From Caenimonas sedimenti (GTDB lineage: Bacteria > Pseudomonadota > Gammaproteobacteria > Burkholderiales > Burkholderiaceae_C), in NCBI RefSeq assembly GCF_007833165.1, contig NZ_VOBQ01000026.1, positions 1 through 61,100 of the forward strand: 61,100 nt of DNA. The letters run 5' to 3'. Every line of letters starts with the position of its first letter. Positions within the stretch are counted from its first letter, which is position 1. The notes beneath the pieces are model-generated. The model saw only the letters and a list, made by a program, of their open reading frames with translations, did not search any database and had not been told where the DNA came from. The position numbers and the translations under genes were made by a program. Positions 34,310 through 43,362 of the stretch are shown here, piece after piece.

Positions 34310-36199
34310 TCAGCCCTTCAGCAGGGTGCCGTCATTCACGCGCAACCAGGATTCCAGCGTCAACGCGGCCAGGACGTCCTTGTACGCCGCGCCCGGCGCG
34401 CCTTCGATGAAGCGCCGGTAGGAAAGCGCCAGGGCGGGCGCGTTGACCAGGCCGTGCGCGACGCACAGCGGCTCGCCCGCCAGCCATTGCTGCACGTGCG
34501 GGACAAACGCGGTGCGCAGCCAGCTGGCTTCCGGGATGTTGAAGCCCTTCTTGTCGCGCCGCCAGGTCACGGACACCGGCAGGTGCTTTCGCATGGCCTG
34601 GCGCAGGATCCATTTGGGCCAGCCGTCCTGGAACTTCTGGCGGGCCGGCACCGTGGCCAGCAGCTCCACGATGCGGTAGTCCATGAACGGGTGGCGGGTC
34701 TCGCGGCTGCACGACATCGACATGCTGTCCTCGCAATGCAGCAGCAGCGGCAGCGACAGCGAATGCAGGTCGCGCCATTCGCGCGCGGCGTAGCTGCCGG
34801 CCGAAGCGGTGTCGCACAGTTGCGCCTGCGCCAGCCGCGGGCCGACAATGGAGGCCGAGGCCCGCCGCCACGGGAGGTAGCGCTTGGCCTCGGCCAGGCG
34901 GAACTCATTCAGCACCGTCCCCCGGGCGAAGCAGGCCCAGGCCTGCGAGGCCGCCTCGCCGTAACGGCCCTCTTGCAGCAGTTGCATGAGGTAGAAGTAG
35001 AGGAACTTGTTGTAGCCCCCCAGTTGCTCGTCGGCGCCCTGGCCCGACAGCAGCACGGTGATGCCCTTGTCCTGGGCGGCGCGCATGAGCCGTTGCTGGG
35101 CGATCATGGCCAGGCCGGGCAGGGGCGCGTCATTGAAGCGGCTGGCATCGTCCAGATCGGACAGGATGGACAGCGGGTCTTCGTCGATGCGGATCCAGGT
35201 GGGCTGCACGCCGCAATGCCTGGCCATCTGCTTGACCCAGTACTCTTCGCTGCTGGCGGGGTCGCGGCTGACCACCGACAGCACCTGCAAGTCCAGCTGC
35301 TGCGAATGCGCGGCAGCCAGGATGGACGAGCTGTCCAGCCCGCCCGAAAGCAGCAGCCCGCACGGCACGTCGCTGCGCAGGCGCAGGCGCACGGCGTCCT
35401 GCAGCAGCTCGCACAGCTCGTGCGGGTCGGCCTGCTCCAGCAACGGCTTGCCGAGCTCGAAAGGATGGCGCCAGAAGCGTTCGAACCGCGGTTGCAGGGA
35501 AAGCGGATCCGGGCCGGCCAGCTCGATGCGCGCGAAGCTGCCGGCCGGTGCCGCCTCGATGCCACGGAACATGGTCTGGGTGTCGGTGTTGGCGAGCGAT
35601 TGGGCCAGGTGTCGGGCGGCGACGTCCTCGTTGATCGCGTAGCGCTTGCCGGTGGCCGCCAGGACGCCCTTGACTTCCGAGGCCAGCACCAGCCCCCTGT
35701 CGTCCAGGGCCCAGAAGAGCGGCTTCACGCCCATGCGGTCGCGTGCCACCAGCAGCGTGTTGGCTTCGCGGTCGAACAGCACGAAAGCCCACATGCCGTT
35801 GAGCATCGGCAGGCAGCCCGTGCCCCAGCGCGCCAGGCAGGCGAGCAGCACCATGGTGTCGCCGGGTTCGGCCGGCAAGCTGGTGTCGCCCGCGCGCCGC
35901 AGCTCGGCGGCCAGCTCCTTGTAGTTGTAGATCTCGCCGTTGAAGCAGATCACGTAGCGCCCGCACGGCGACTGCATCGGCTGGTCCGAGCGGCTGCTCA
36001 GGTCCACCACGGCCAGCCGCTGCAGGGCGAGCCCGAGCAGCGGCGCGATTGCGCCGGCAGCAGGCGGAGCCAGCTCGGCGACGCGGAAGTGCCGGCCGTC
36101 CGGGCCCCGGTGCGCCTGCGCCCGCTCCAGCGCGCCCAGGCTGCGCTCGAGCGCCACGCGGTCGCCGGCCAGCTGGACGATGGCGCCTAGTCCGCACAT
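34310..36199 (-). CDS. Asparagine synthase-type glutamine amidotransferase
   Basis: A 629-residue enzyme with both AsnB domains. The class II amidotransferase domain begins MCGLGAIVQ with the catalytic cysteine at position 2, and FNGEIYNYKEL is near residue 90. The synthetase domain has the ATP-pyrophosphatase loop LLLSGGLDSSS at about residues 281-291 and SGQGADEQLGGY near 380. In polysaccharide operons such enzymes are thought to amidate a carboxyl group on a uronic acid, not to make asparagine. It overlaps the upstream glycosyltransferase by 13 bp. Acceptor unknown. Confidence 0.9.
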   Translation of the reverse strand: MCGLGAIVQLAGDRVALERSLGALERAQAHRGPDGRHFRVAELAPPAAGAIAPLLGLALQRLAVVDLSSRSDQPMQSPCGRYVICFNGEIYNYKELAAELRRAGDTSLPAEPGDTMVLLACLARWGTGCLPMLNGMWAFVLFDREANTLLVARDRMGVKPLFWALDDRGLVLASEVKGVLAATGKRYAINEDVAARHLAQSLANTDTQTMFRGIEAAPAGSFARIELAGPDPLSLQPRFERFWRHPFELGKPLLEQADPHELCELLQDAVRLRLRSDVPCGLLLSGGLDSSSILAAAHSQQLDLQVLSVVSRDPASSEEYWVKQMARHCGVQPTWIRIDEDPLSILSDLDDASRFNDAPLPGLAMIAQQRLMRAAQDKGITVLLSGQGADEQLGGYNKFLYFYLMQLLQEGRYGEAASQAWACFARGTVLNEFRLAEAKRYLPWRRASASIVGPRLAQAQLCDTASAGSYAAREWRDLHSLSLPLLLHCEDSMSMSCSRETRHPFMDYRIVELLATVPARQKFQDGWPKWILRQAMRKHLPVSVTWRRDKKGFNIPEASWLRTAFVPHVQQWLAGEPLCVAHGLVNAPALALSYRRFIEGAPGAAYKDVLAALTLESWLRVNDGTLLKG

Positions 36200-37206
36200 G
36201 GTGTGAGCACCATCTCGTCGTAGATCTCACGCAGCCGTTGCGCCACGGCGCGCACGTCCATGGACTGCACATGATCGCGCAGGTTGGCGCGGCCGGGATG
36301 CCGCAGCGTGGCCAGGAGCGCGTCGGCCAGCGCCCGCGGTTCGGCCGCGACGGTCTTGCACGCCGGCTCCTGCGCGCTGATCGCCGCCAGGTCGCTCACG
36401 TTGGTGGAGACGAAGGGGACATTGCAGGCCAGGGCCTCCTTGATCGCGTTCGGCCATCCCTCGTGGACCGAAGTCAGCACGACGGCGTCGCAGGCGTTCA
36501 CCCAGAGCGGCATGGTTTCGTGCGCCACGTTGCTCGCCACCTTCAGCACCAGCTCCGGCATGGACTGCCGCGCGAGTTCGACCGCCGCTTTGGCGAGGGG
36601 CACACGCTTGATGGGGTTGTCCTCGAACACGGTGGTCATCAGCACCCAGGGCCGCTGGTCGTCGGGGTGGCCAAGGGCGCGCCGGCAGTCCTGCCGGTCC
36701 ATGGGGCGAAACAGGCGGAGGTCCAGGCCGTCGGGAACCACGTCGATCACGCCGCGCGCGAGGGAACGGCTGCGTCCTTCGATCTCGGCGCGCATGGCGT
36801 GCGACATCACCACCACCCGGTCGTAGTGCGGCAGCGCCTGGCGGGTGAAGGTGTTGGCCAGCGTGCCATGCATGCGCTCCGCGAAGGGCCCTTCGGGGAT
36901 CTCGTACCAGTCCGAGCCGCGCAGCGACACCAGTTTCCGGCCTGGCGCGGCGCTGGCGACCAGCGAGCACATGGAGCCGTATTGGGCATGCACGACGTCG
37001 AACTCGCTGCTGAGCTCGCGCAACAGCGTGCGCGCCCGCCAGATCTCCAGGGGGTTGGAAAGACGGCCGGTGTAGAAGAGGTCCACGCGGACGCCGCATT
37101 CACGCATGGCGTCGGCCAGCGTGTGCATGAACACGCCGCCCACCGGGATGCTGGGGTCGAAGTTGTGCACCCACAGGCTGCGCAGAGGGGGGACGGCGGA
37201 GATCAT
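36187..37206 (-). CDS. Glycosyltransferase, GT4-like
   Basis: A 339-residue cytoplasmic glycosyltransferase. The ATG at 37206 overlaps the preceding stop (ATGA), giving a GT-B start (MISAVPPLRSLWVHNFDPSIPVGG). GVIDVVPDGLDLRLF is the linker to the nucleotide-sugar domain, and TSVHEGWPNAIKEALACNVPFVSTNV is the donor-binding EX7E-like block (E in HEGW and E in KEAL). Adds a sugar to the lipid-linked repeat unit; specificity unknown. Confidence 0.88.
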   Translation of the reverse strand: MISAVPPLRSLWVHNFDPSIPVGGVFMHTLADAMRECGVRVDLFYTGRLSNPLEIWRARTLLRELSSEFDVVHAQYGSMCSLVASAAPGRKLVSLRGSDWYEIPEGPFAERMHGTLANTFTRQALPHYDRVVVMSHAMRAEIEGRSRSLARGVIDVVPDGLDLRLFRPMDRQDCRRALGHPDDQRPWVLMTTVFEDNPIKRVPLAKAAVELARQSMPELVLKVASNVAHETMPLWVNACDAVVLTSVHEGWPNAIKEALACNVPFVSTNVSDLAAISAQEPACKTVAAEPRALADALLATLRHPGRANLRDHVQSMDVRAVAQRLREIYDEMVLTPCAD

Positions 37207-38480
37207 GCGCGCGCCCCGCCGACCGGCGCCGCGACAGCCACCAGGTGGTCGATCATCGCGCCGTAGACCCTCTCGGCGGTGAAGCGCTGCTGGAACAGCC
37301 GCCGCGCGTTGGCGCCCAGGCGCGCGCGCAGCGCACCATCGTCGAACAGCCGCCGCAAGCAGGCGGCCAGCGACTGCGGATCGTGTTCGAGGTACGTGAG
37401 GCCGCACTCGTGGGCGGCCAGCAATTCCTGGGTCTGCCCTTGCAGGCTGGCCACGACCGGCAGGCCGCCCGAGAGGTATTCGATGACCTTGTTCGGTACG
37501 CTCAGCGTGAAGCTGTGCTCGTTGAAATAGGGCGCCAGCCCCGCCGCGCTCAGCCGCATCAGGCTGTGCAGGTCGTCGCGGCCCAGCCAGCCGGGCGCCA
37601 GGAGGTTGGGGTGATGGCTCGCATGCGCCTGCAGGCGCGCGAGTCCGTGGCCCTGGCCGCACAGGACGATCAGCGCCTGCGGACATTCGCGCTCCAGCAA
37701 GGCCGCGGCTCGCAGCACGGTCTCGAAGTCGAACTGGGCGCCCATCGCGCCGAAGAAGCAGACCACGAAGCGTCCCGTGCCGACACCGCGCTGCGTCCAG
37801 CGTGTGGTGGCGGCCTGCACGCCCGGCGCATCGGCAGGCTGCGGCTCAGGGCAGGCGAGCGGAAAGGCCCGGTCCAGCGGTGCGCGCGGCCGGCCCGCCT
37901 TGGCGCAGCCCCATTCGACGATCGGCTCGGTGATGCCCGTCACGGCGGTGGCGCCGCGCAGGGCACGCCTCGCCTGGCGCGCATAGGGCTGCAGCAGCAA
38001 CTGGCCGAGCCAGCGCAGCGCACCCGGGACGACGTCGAGGAAGATGTCGGGCCACAAGTCCCGCACGTCGACCACCACCGGCACGCCGTGGCGCTGCCCG
38101 TAACACGTGGCTGCGGCCGCCAGTTCGATCGGCGGGAAAGAGCACAGGACGACGTCCGGCGGGGCCTCCTGCTCCGCGGCCAGGCCAAAGGCCGCGGCCA
38201 GCTCACGGTGGTCGGCGATGCGCGCCAGCGAGACGTTGCGGGTGTAGCCGCGGCTTGGCAGCAGGACCAGCCGGTAGCCGGGTGCCAGGTCCAGCGAGGC
38301 GGGCAGTGGTCCGGCATGGCGCATGCGCTTTTCGGTGTGGTCGAAATTGGCGGTCCACCAGACCACCTGCCAGCCGCGCGCCACCATCATCGCGGCCACC
38401 ATGCCGTGCCGCAGCAGCCGTGCGCCGCCGCCGGCATCGCTCGGCAGGGGTTCGCCGGAAGTGACGATCCAGGCCCTCAA
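37203..38480 (-). CDS. Glycosyltransferase, GT4-like (WbuB type)
   Basis: A 425-residue GT-B enzyme. The start is a TTG at 38480 that overlaps the polymerase stop (TTGA), giving MRAWIVTSGEPLPSDAGGGARLLRHG, the proper family N-terminus. Seen: FFGAMGAQFDFETVLRAA and PYFNEHSFTLSVPNKVIEYLSGGLPVVASLQGQTQELL (two conserved stretches of the donor domain). Resembles WbuB-like 6-deoxyhexose or N-acetylhexosamine transferases, but only the fold is secure. Stop overlaps the next glycosyltransferase start. Confidence 0.85.
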   Translation of the reverse strand: MRAWIVTSGEPLPSDAGGGARLLRHGMVAAMMVARGWQVVWWTANFDHTEKRMRHAGPLPASLDLAPGYRLVLLPSRGYTRNVSLARIADHRELAAAFGLAAEQEAPPDVVLCSFPPIELAAAATCYGQRHGVPVVVDVRDLWPDIFLDVVPGALRWLGQLLLQPYARQARRALRGATAVTGITEPIVEWGCAKAGRPRAPLDRAFPLACPEPQPADAPGVQAATTRWTQRGVGTGRFVVCFFGAMGAQFDFETVLRAAALLERECPQALIVLCGQGHGLARLQAHASHHPNLLAPGWLGRDDLHSLMRLSAAGLAPYFNEHSFTLSVPNKVIEYLSGGLPVVASLQGQTQELLAAHECGLTYLEHDPQSLAACLRRLFDDGALRARLGANARRLFQQRFTAERVYGAMIDHLVAVAAPVGGARA

Positions 38481-39979
38481 GGCCCGTCCTTGCGCAGGCG
38501 CTTTCGCAGGGCATGCACCAGCAGCACGAAGCCGAACGGGACCGCATGCAGCAGGCCGGCCTTGAACGAGCCCACCACGCCCGAGCGGATCGACGCCATC
38601 ACGATGTCTGCATACACGGCGGCGTAGAGGAACAGGACGAGGTCGTAGCCCTGCCAGCGGTAGATCAGGCGGTAGATGCCGTCGACGATCCAGCCGAACA
38701 AGGCCATGAAGGCGAAGGCCCCGAAGATGCCGAAGGCCCAGTAGCCCTCCTGCAGGATGAAGAAGCCGTAGCCCCCGCCGATGTCGCGTACGCCGGGGTA
38801 GAACACCTCGACGAACATCTCGGACGTCGGGAGCGGCCGGTCCGGGTACAGGATGCGGGGGATCCAGACCAGCAGGTCGGTGACGAGCGAGTAGCCCCAG
38901 TTGTAGCCGGTCTCGCCCAGCAGCATGCCCTGGATGTGCCGGTGCAGGTTGGTGGCCGTCAGCAGTTCGTTGCTGTAGGTCAGGGAAAAATCGGCCCACC
39001 CCCGCAAGTCGAAGTTGTCCTGCAGCGCCTGCAGCATCCGGGCCGGGTCGGTGCTGCCCCGCACGATCGGCACCAGGTTCATCAGCAAGTAGGCGGCGCC
39101 GCCGGCGACCAGGGCCTGCGTGAGCGTGATGGGCGCGACGCGGAAGTGGCGGTACGCGAGCATCACCAGGCCGCAATAGAGGATCGTGTAGCGCTCACCC
39201 GCCAGGAAGCCGGTGGTGACGTAGGCCGCGAACGCCGCCAGCGCCAGCAGGCGCCACGCCGGGCGCACCTGCTTGCACTGCATCGCGTAGGCGCAGGTGG
39301 CCAGCAGCAGCGTGAGCGGCAGGTACAACGTGAGCACGTCCATGGTGCCCACCGCATCGTCCGCAAGGCGTTCGACCCGGGAACTCAAGGCGGTTTCGTA
39401 GTACGAGCGGACCGTCACGAAATTGAACTTGGGAGCGATGAACGGCAGGAACACCAGGCACAGCGCGAGGGCGCACCAGACCATGGTCTGGCGCAGCCGG
39501 GCGTTGTCCCCGGCGGCCACCGCCACCATCGGGCTGGACCTCACCCCGCACAGGCGCCGCAGCGCCAGTCCGAGCGCCAGTCCTGCCGCCCCGGCGATGC
39601 AGGTCCAGTAGTAGATGGGATGAACGTCGGGCAGCAGCCGCTCGCCGAAGAACGTCGTGCCTTCGGTTTCGACGAACAGGGCCGACGACAGCGAATAGAG
39701 GAACAGCAGCAGGAACAGGCCGATCGAGGGATGCAGCACGTCGAAGCCATGATCCGCGTGCGTGTAGGCGAAGTAGCAGAAGGCGATGACGGCGAAGGCG
39801 CAGACGTAGAGCGTCAGGCGCAGCGGATGATCCTGCAGGCCGGCCAGGGCGAGGGCGAACGCGGCCGTCAGTGCCGCGATGCCCCAGGCCCAGCGGCGCA
39901 GGCTCGCCAGCGCATCGGGTGCGGGCCCCTCGGGCGTCGCGGCGGCGCCGGCGGCCGGGGGGGCGGCCGGGCTCGTCAT
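38477..39979 (-). CDS. wzy: Wzy-type oligosaccharide repeat-unit polymerase
   Basis: A 500-residue inner-membrane protein with about 11-12 hydrophobic segments and a large periplasmic loop near residues 330-400 (NWGYSLVTDLLVWIPRILYPDRPLP). Pattern and size resemble WzyE/O-antigen-polymerase-like proteins that join lipid-linked repeat units in the periplasm. The first 25 residues are alanine/proline-rich and cytoplasmic. It is placed between the acetyltransferase and glycosyltransferase genes with ATGA/TTGA junctions. Wzy proteins are identified mainly by topology and context, so moderate certainty. Confidence 0.8.
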   Translation of the reverse strand: MTSPAAPPAAGAAATPEGPAPDALASLRRWAWGIAALTAAFALALAGLQDHPLRLTLYVCAFAVIAFCYFAYTHADHGFDVLHPSIGLFLLLFLYSLSSALFVETEGTTFFGERLLPDVHPIYYWTCIAGAAGLALGLALRRLCGVRSSPMVAVAAGDNARLRQTMVWCALALCLVFLPFIAPKFNFVTVRSYYETALSSRVERLADDAVGTMDVLTLYLPLTLLLATCAYAMQCKQVRPAWRLLALAAFAAYVTTGFLAGERYTILYCGLVMLAYRHFRVAPITLTQALVAGGAAYLLMNLVPIVRGSTDPARMLQALQDNFDLRGWADFSLTYSNELLTATNLHRHIQGMLLGETGYNWGYSLVTDLLVWIPRILYPDRPLPTSEMFVEVFYPGVRDIGGGYGFFILQEGYWAFGIFGAFAFMALFGWIVDGIYRLIYRWQGYDLVLFLYAAVYADIVMASIRSGVVGSFKAGLLHAVPFGFVLLVHALRKRLRKDGP

Positions 39980-40581
39980 GCGGACCAGCCGATCGACTTC
40001 AATGCGGCCTGGAGATCGGCCGCGGCCCGCTGACGCCGGGTTTCGTCGGCGAAGCGGTCGCGCACGAACCGGGCCGGCACGCCGGCCACCACGGTGTATG
40101 GCGCGACGTCACGCGTGACGACGGCGCCGGCGGCGACGATCGCGCCGTCGCCGATGATGACGCCGCGCAGGATGATCGCACCGCTGCCGACCCACACGTC
40201 GTGGCCGATCTTCGGACGGGCGGGCTGCACGTGGCGGCCCGCCTTCTCCGGCTGGAATTGCCGCTGGAAGACCGGCGAGGTCGACGCCTGCGCCATGTCG
40301 TGCTCCTGCGGCCCGATGTGCACACCGAAACCGATGGAGCACCAGCAGCCGATGTCGCAGCTGTCCACCAGACCCGAGTTCACGTAGCTGCCGTGGCCGA
40401 TGCGCACGTCGTTGGCAATCTGCGCGTTGCCGAAAAAGCTGGCGTGCGCGATGTCGGCCTTGGGACTGATGACGGCGCCGCGTCCCAGCCGGACGCCGTA
40501 CCAGGAGGCGCGCAACCACCCCCAGCCGTTGCGCACGCGGCTGGCGAACTGGAAGGCGACGTTGGTGGCCAGCATCTTCAT
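39976..40581 (-). CDS. Hexapeptide-repeat acetyltransferase
   Basis: A 201-residue left-handed beta-helix enzyme. Start ATG 40581 (MKMLATNVAFQF) overlaps the flippase stop (ATGA). Imperfect hexapeptide repeats run from about residue 40 to 165 (IANDVRIGHGSYVN, KIGHDVWVGSGAIILRGVIIGDGAIVAAGAVV), ending in VVAGVPARFVRDRF. The catalytic histidine is probably in GPQEHDMA. Expected to O- or N-acetylate a sugar of the repeat unit, like WcaF/WcaB or CatB relatives. Confidence 0.9.
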   Translation of the reverse strand: MKMLATNVAFQFASRVRNGWGWLRASWYGVRLGRGAVISPKADIAHASFFGNAQIANDVRIGHGSYVNSGLVDSCDIGCWCSIGFGVHIGPQEHDMAQASTSPVFQRQFQPEKAGRHVQPARPKIGHDVWVGSGAIILRGVIIGDGAIVAAGAVVTRDVAPYTVVAGVPARFVRDRFADETRRQRAAADLQAALKSIGWSA

Positions 40582-42152
40582 GGGGTGAGCGCCCGGCCGC
40601 CCCGGAGGCGCGCCAGCATCTGCATGCACCAGGTCCAGAGCTGCGGCTGGCTGCGCAAGGCGACGAAGCCGCAGACCGCCAGCACGGCGAGGGCGAGCAC
40701 CGCGGCGCCCACGCGCCCGGCCGGCCACGGCAGCCACGCGCCCAACACGGCGACCGCTGCGCATGGAAGCAGCGTCCGCAGGCTGCCCGGCAGCAACGCG
40801 TCGAGGAAGCCCGATCCCGCGGGTGCGTCGGGAACCGACTGGCCGCTGGCGCGCGCCAGCCAGATGGCGAGCACGACGCTGCCGGCGCACCACGCCGCCG
40901 CGGCGCCCAGCATGCCCCACCGGTGGATCGCCAGGATCGCCAGCGGCGCGTAGAACACGAGCGCCAGCGCGATGCGCCAGGTCCAGGGCCGCAGGTCGCC
41001 GGCGGCCTGTTGCAGCGCAAACGGGATGAACAGGAAGGAATTGACCGCGGCGCCCGCGATGATCCAGCGCAGCACGCCGCCACCGCTTTCGGCGAGCTGG
41101 CCGTCGCCGGTCCAGGCCAGGATCACCAGGCCCGGCATAGCGAAAATCACCACGGCCACCGGCAGCACGGCGATCGACATCACGCGCCAGGCGAGGGCGA
41201 TGCTTTGCCACAAGCCGGCGGCGTCGCCGCTCGCCCTGGCGGCGGCCTGGCGGCTGGCGAAGATGGGCAGGAAGCTCGTGTACACCGGCTGGTACATCAG
41301 GTACATCACCTCGGCGATGCTCCAGACGATGGTGTAGCGGCCCAGGCTGTCCAGCGCGAGCAGCCGGCTGGCCGCCAGCTTGTCGACCTGGTTGAACAGC
41401 ATGATGAGCGTGGTGGCCGCCACCAGCGGCAGCCCGAAGCGGGCCGCCTGCCGCAGGTGCGCGACGCCGGGCTCGCCCGCCGCCGCCGGCAGGGAGCGCA
41501 TCAGCATCACGCGCGCGGCCAGAACGTGCAGCGCATTGCTCGCCGCCCAGGCCTGCAGCACGGTGACGACCGCGCCTTCCATCGTCCCCGCGGGCGCGAC
41601 CCCCGCCTGCACACACCACAGCAGCAGGACGAAACGCAAGGCCCAGACGGCGCTTTGCAACGCGTTCGTCTGGCGGTGCCGGCGCAGGCCGTTCAGGCAG
41701 CCCGTGTAGAAGTTGCCGATGAACTGCAGCGAGGCCGCGACCGCCATCCAGAACAGCGCCCGGGCGACGAGGTCCAGCGGCAGCGCCTGCACGTGCAGCC
41801 AATGCCCGGCGATCCATTCGTTGCCCGCCGCCGCCAGGGCGCACGCGAGCACCACGATGCCCCAGAGCATGCGTTCGATGCTGCGCACCGTGGCGACCAC
41901 GTCCGCGGCACGCGGTGTGGGGGCGCCCGCCTGCAGCGCCGCCAGGTCGCGCTGCATCGCGGCGCCGACACCGAAGTCGAACACCCCCAGCAGGACCTGG
42001 ACGGAGAAGAACAGGCCGAACACGCCGAAGGCTTCACCACCGAGCTGGCGGTAGAGGATGGGCAGGGTGACCAGGCTCAGGAAAGCGGTGAACGCCTTGC
42101 CGAGGTAGTTCGCCGCCAGGCCGCGCACCAGCGAATCGCCCGCCGCGGTCAC
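40578..42152 (-). CDS. wzx: Wzx-type lipid-linked oligosaccharide flippase
   Basis: A 524-residue membrane protein with about 12-14 transmembrane segments of the polysaccharide-biosynthesis (PST/MOP) superfamily. N-terminus SLVRGLAANYLGKAFTAFLSLVTLPILYRQLG is a typical opening; FDFGVGAAMQRDLA and FNQVDKLAASRLLALDSLGRYTI are helical landmarks. It turns undecaprenyl-linked repeat units across the inner membrane. Separated by 55 bp from the chain-length gene and coupled to the acetyltransferase. Confidence 0.9.
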   Translation of the reverse strand: MTAAGDSLVRGLAANYLGKAFTAFLSLVTLPILYRQLGGEAFGVFGLFFSVQVLLGVFDFGVGAAMQRDLAALQAGAPTPRAADVVATVRSIERMLWGIVVLACALAAAGNEWIAGHWLHVQALPLDLVARALFWMAVAASLQFIGNFYTGCLNGLRRHRQTNALQSAVWALRFVLLLWCVQAGVAPAGTMEGAVVTVLQAWAASNALHVLAARVMLMRSLPAAAGEPGVAHLRQAARFGLPLVAATTLIMLFNQVDKLAASRLLALDSLGRYTIVWSIAEVMYLMYQPVYTSFLPIFASRQAAARASGDAAGLWQSIALAWRVMSIAVLPVAVVIFAMPGLVILAWTGDGQLAESGGGVLRWIIAGAAVNSFLFIPFALQQAAGDLRPWTWRIALALVFYAPLAILAIHRWGMLGAAAAWCAGSVVLAIWLARASGQSVPDAPAGSGFLDALLPGSLRTLLPCAAVAVLGAWLPWPAGRVGAAVLALAVLAVCGFVALRSQPQLWTWCMQMLARLRGGRALTP

Positions 42153-42207
42153 TCGACAACCCTCCGCGCTGCGCGCTGCGGGATTCGCCTTGGGGCGGCC
42201 CGGCGGC

Positions 42208-43323
42208 TCATGATGCGGCGGGAGCGGCGCCTGAACCCTGGCTGGCGGAGCGAAGGCGGCCCAGCCGCCAGAGGAACCACAGCGTGACGACCAGCACCGC
42301 CGCGAGGAACGCGAACCCGGCGATCAGCAGCCGGCGCGGCCCGCTGCGGACTTCACTCGGCGTCGCGCGCTCGATGACCTGCAAGCCGGCCAGCTTGCTC
42401 ACCGATTCGAATTCCGCCTGGGCCAATTGCTTGCGCAAGCCGTCCACGGCTTCCTCACCCGTGCGCACGTCGCGCAGGGCCCGCTGGTACTGGGCTTCGT
42501 CCTCGCTGCCGCCACGGCCCGCCGCGCCGGTGCGGGGCTGGCCGACGATCGCGGCGATCTGCCCACGCAGGGCCTGCGCCTCGGCCTGGATGCGCACATA
42601 GGCGGGGTTTCCCGGCGTGGCATAGACGCTCATGGCGGTCAACTGGGCTTCGCGCACCGCGAGCCGCTGGCGCAGGTCATTCAAATTGGCGCTGCCCGCC
42701 GACTGCTCGGGCGACACCTTGACGATGCCGGTGCGGGCCTGCACCTGCACGAATGCCGCATCGAGTTCGCGCAGGCGTTGCTGCGCCAGGGCCAGTTGCT
42801 GGCGGATGGCCTCGGCGCGCGCGCGCGCCGTGGTGTTGGTCAGCTCGATCACGTAGCGTTCCAGACCCGTGACGTAGGCGTTCGCGATGCTGGCCGCTTT
42901 CGCGCTGTTGGCGTCCGACACCTGGATCGCCAGGACGCCGTCGCGGCCCGCCGACACGCGCGTGGCATCGAGCAGGCGCTCCCGGGCGACGCGCGGGCTG
43001 TCGGTGGCGTAGTGGCGCGCCAGCCCTTCCTGCTTGACGAGCGCGTCCAGCACCGGCGTGCTTTTCAGGACGCTCATGGCGATGTCGCTCTGGTAGCGCA
43101 CGCTCTGCTGGTCGGGCATGCGTTCGGCGGTCACTTCATTGGTGAAGATCGGCACCCGTGCGAGCGCGCTGTACAGGGCCGGCGGCAGCACCTTGGCCGT
43201 GCTCTGGTATTCGTCCTGCAGCAGCAGGCTGACCGCGAATGCCACCACGGCCGCGAGTGGCGCCAGGACCAGGGCCGCGAGGATGGCCGAGCGCCGCAGC
43301 GATGACAGCGTGGGGGCGTTCAT
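42208..43323 (-). CDS. wzz: Wzz-type chain-length determinant protein
   Basis: A 371-residue polysaccharide co-polymerase: N-terminal membrane segment (about 13-35), a long periplasmic coiled-coil-rich region (ARAEAIRQQLALAQQRLRELDAA at about 165-187), and a C-terminal membrane segment (about 330-350). No tyrosine-kinase domain is attached, and no separate Wzc-like kinase gene lies in the operon. It therefore resembles the O-antigen/enterobacterial-common-antigen type rather than capsule PCP-2a (inference). It follows the export gene by 39 bp. Confidence 0.87.
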   Translation of the reverse strand: MNAPTLSSLRRSAILAALVLAPLAAVVAFAVSLLLQDEYQSTAKVLPPALYSALARVPIFTNEVTAERMPDQQSVRYQSDIAMSVLKSTPVLDALVKQEGLARHYATDSPRVARERLLDATRVSAGRDGVLAIQVSDANSAKAASIANAYVTGLERYVIELTNTTARARAEAIRQQLALAQQRLRELDAAFVQVQARTGIVKVSPEQSAGSANLNDLRQRLAVREAQLTAMSVYATPGNPAYVRIQAEAQALRGQIAAIVGQPRTGAAGRGGSEDEAQYQRALRDVRTGEEAVDGLRKQLAQAEFESVSKLAGLQVIERATPSEVRSGPRRLLIAGFAFLAAVLVVTLWFLWRLGRLRSASQGSGAAPAAS

Positions 43324-43362
43324 CCTGGAAGGTGGCCCTGGCTCACGCTGGCGCGCGCGCCG

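Noticed and set aside
32606..36190. Plus-strand frame of about 1190 codons
   Set aside because: Crosses three real genes antisense or out of frame, with histidine/arginine-rich random-like protein and no domain.
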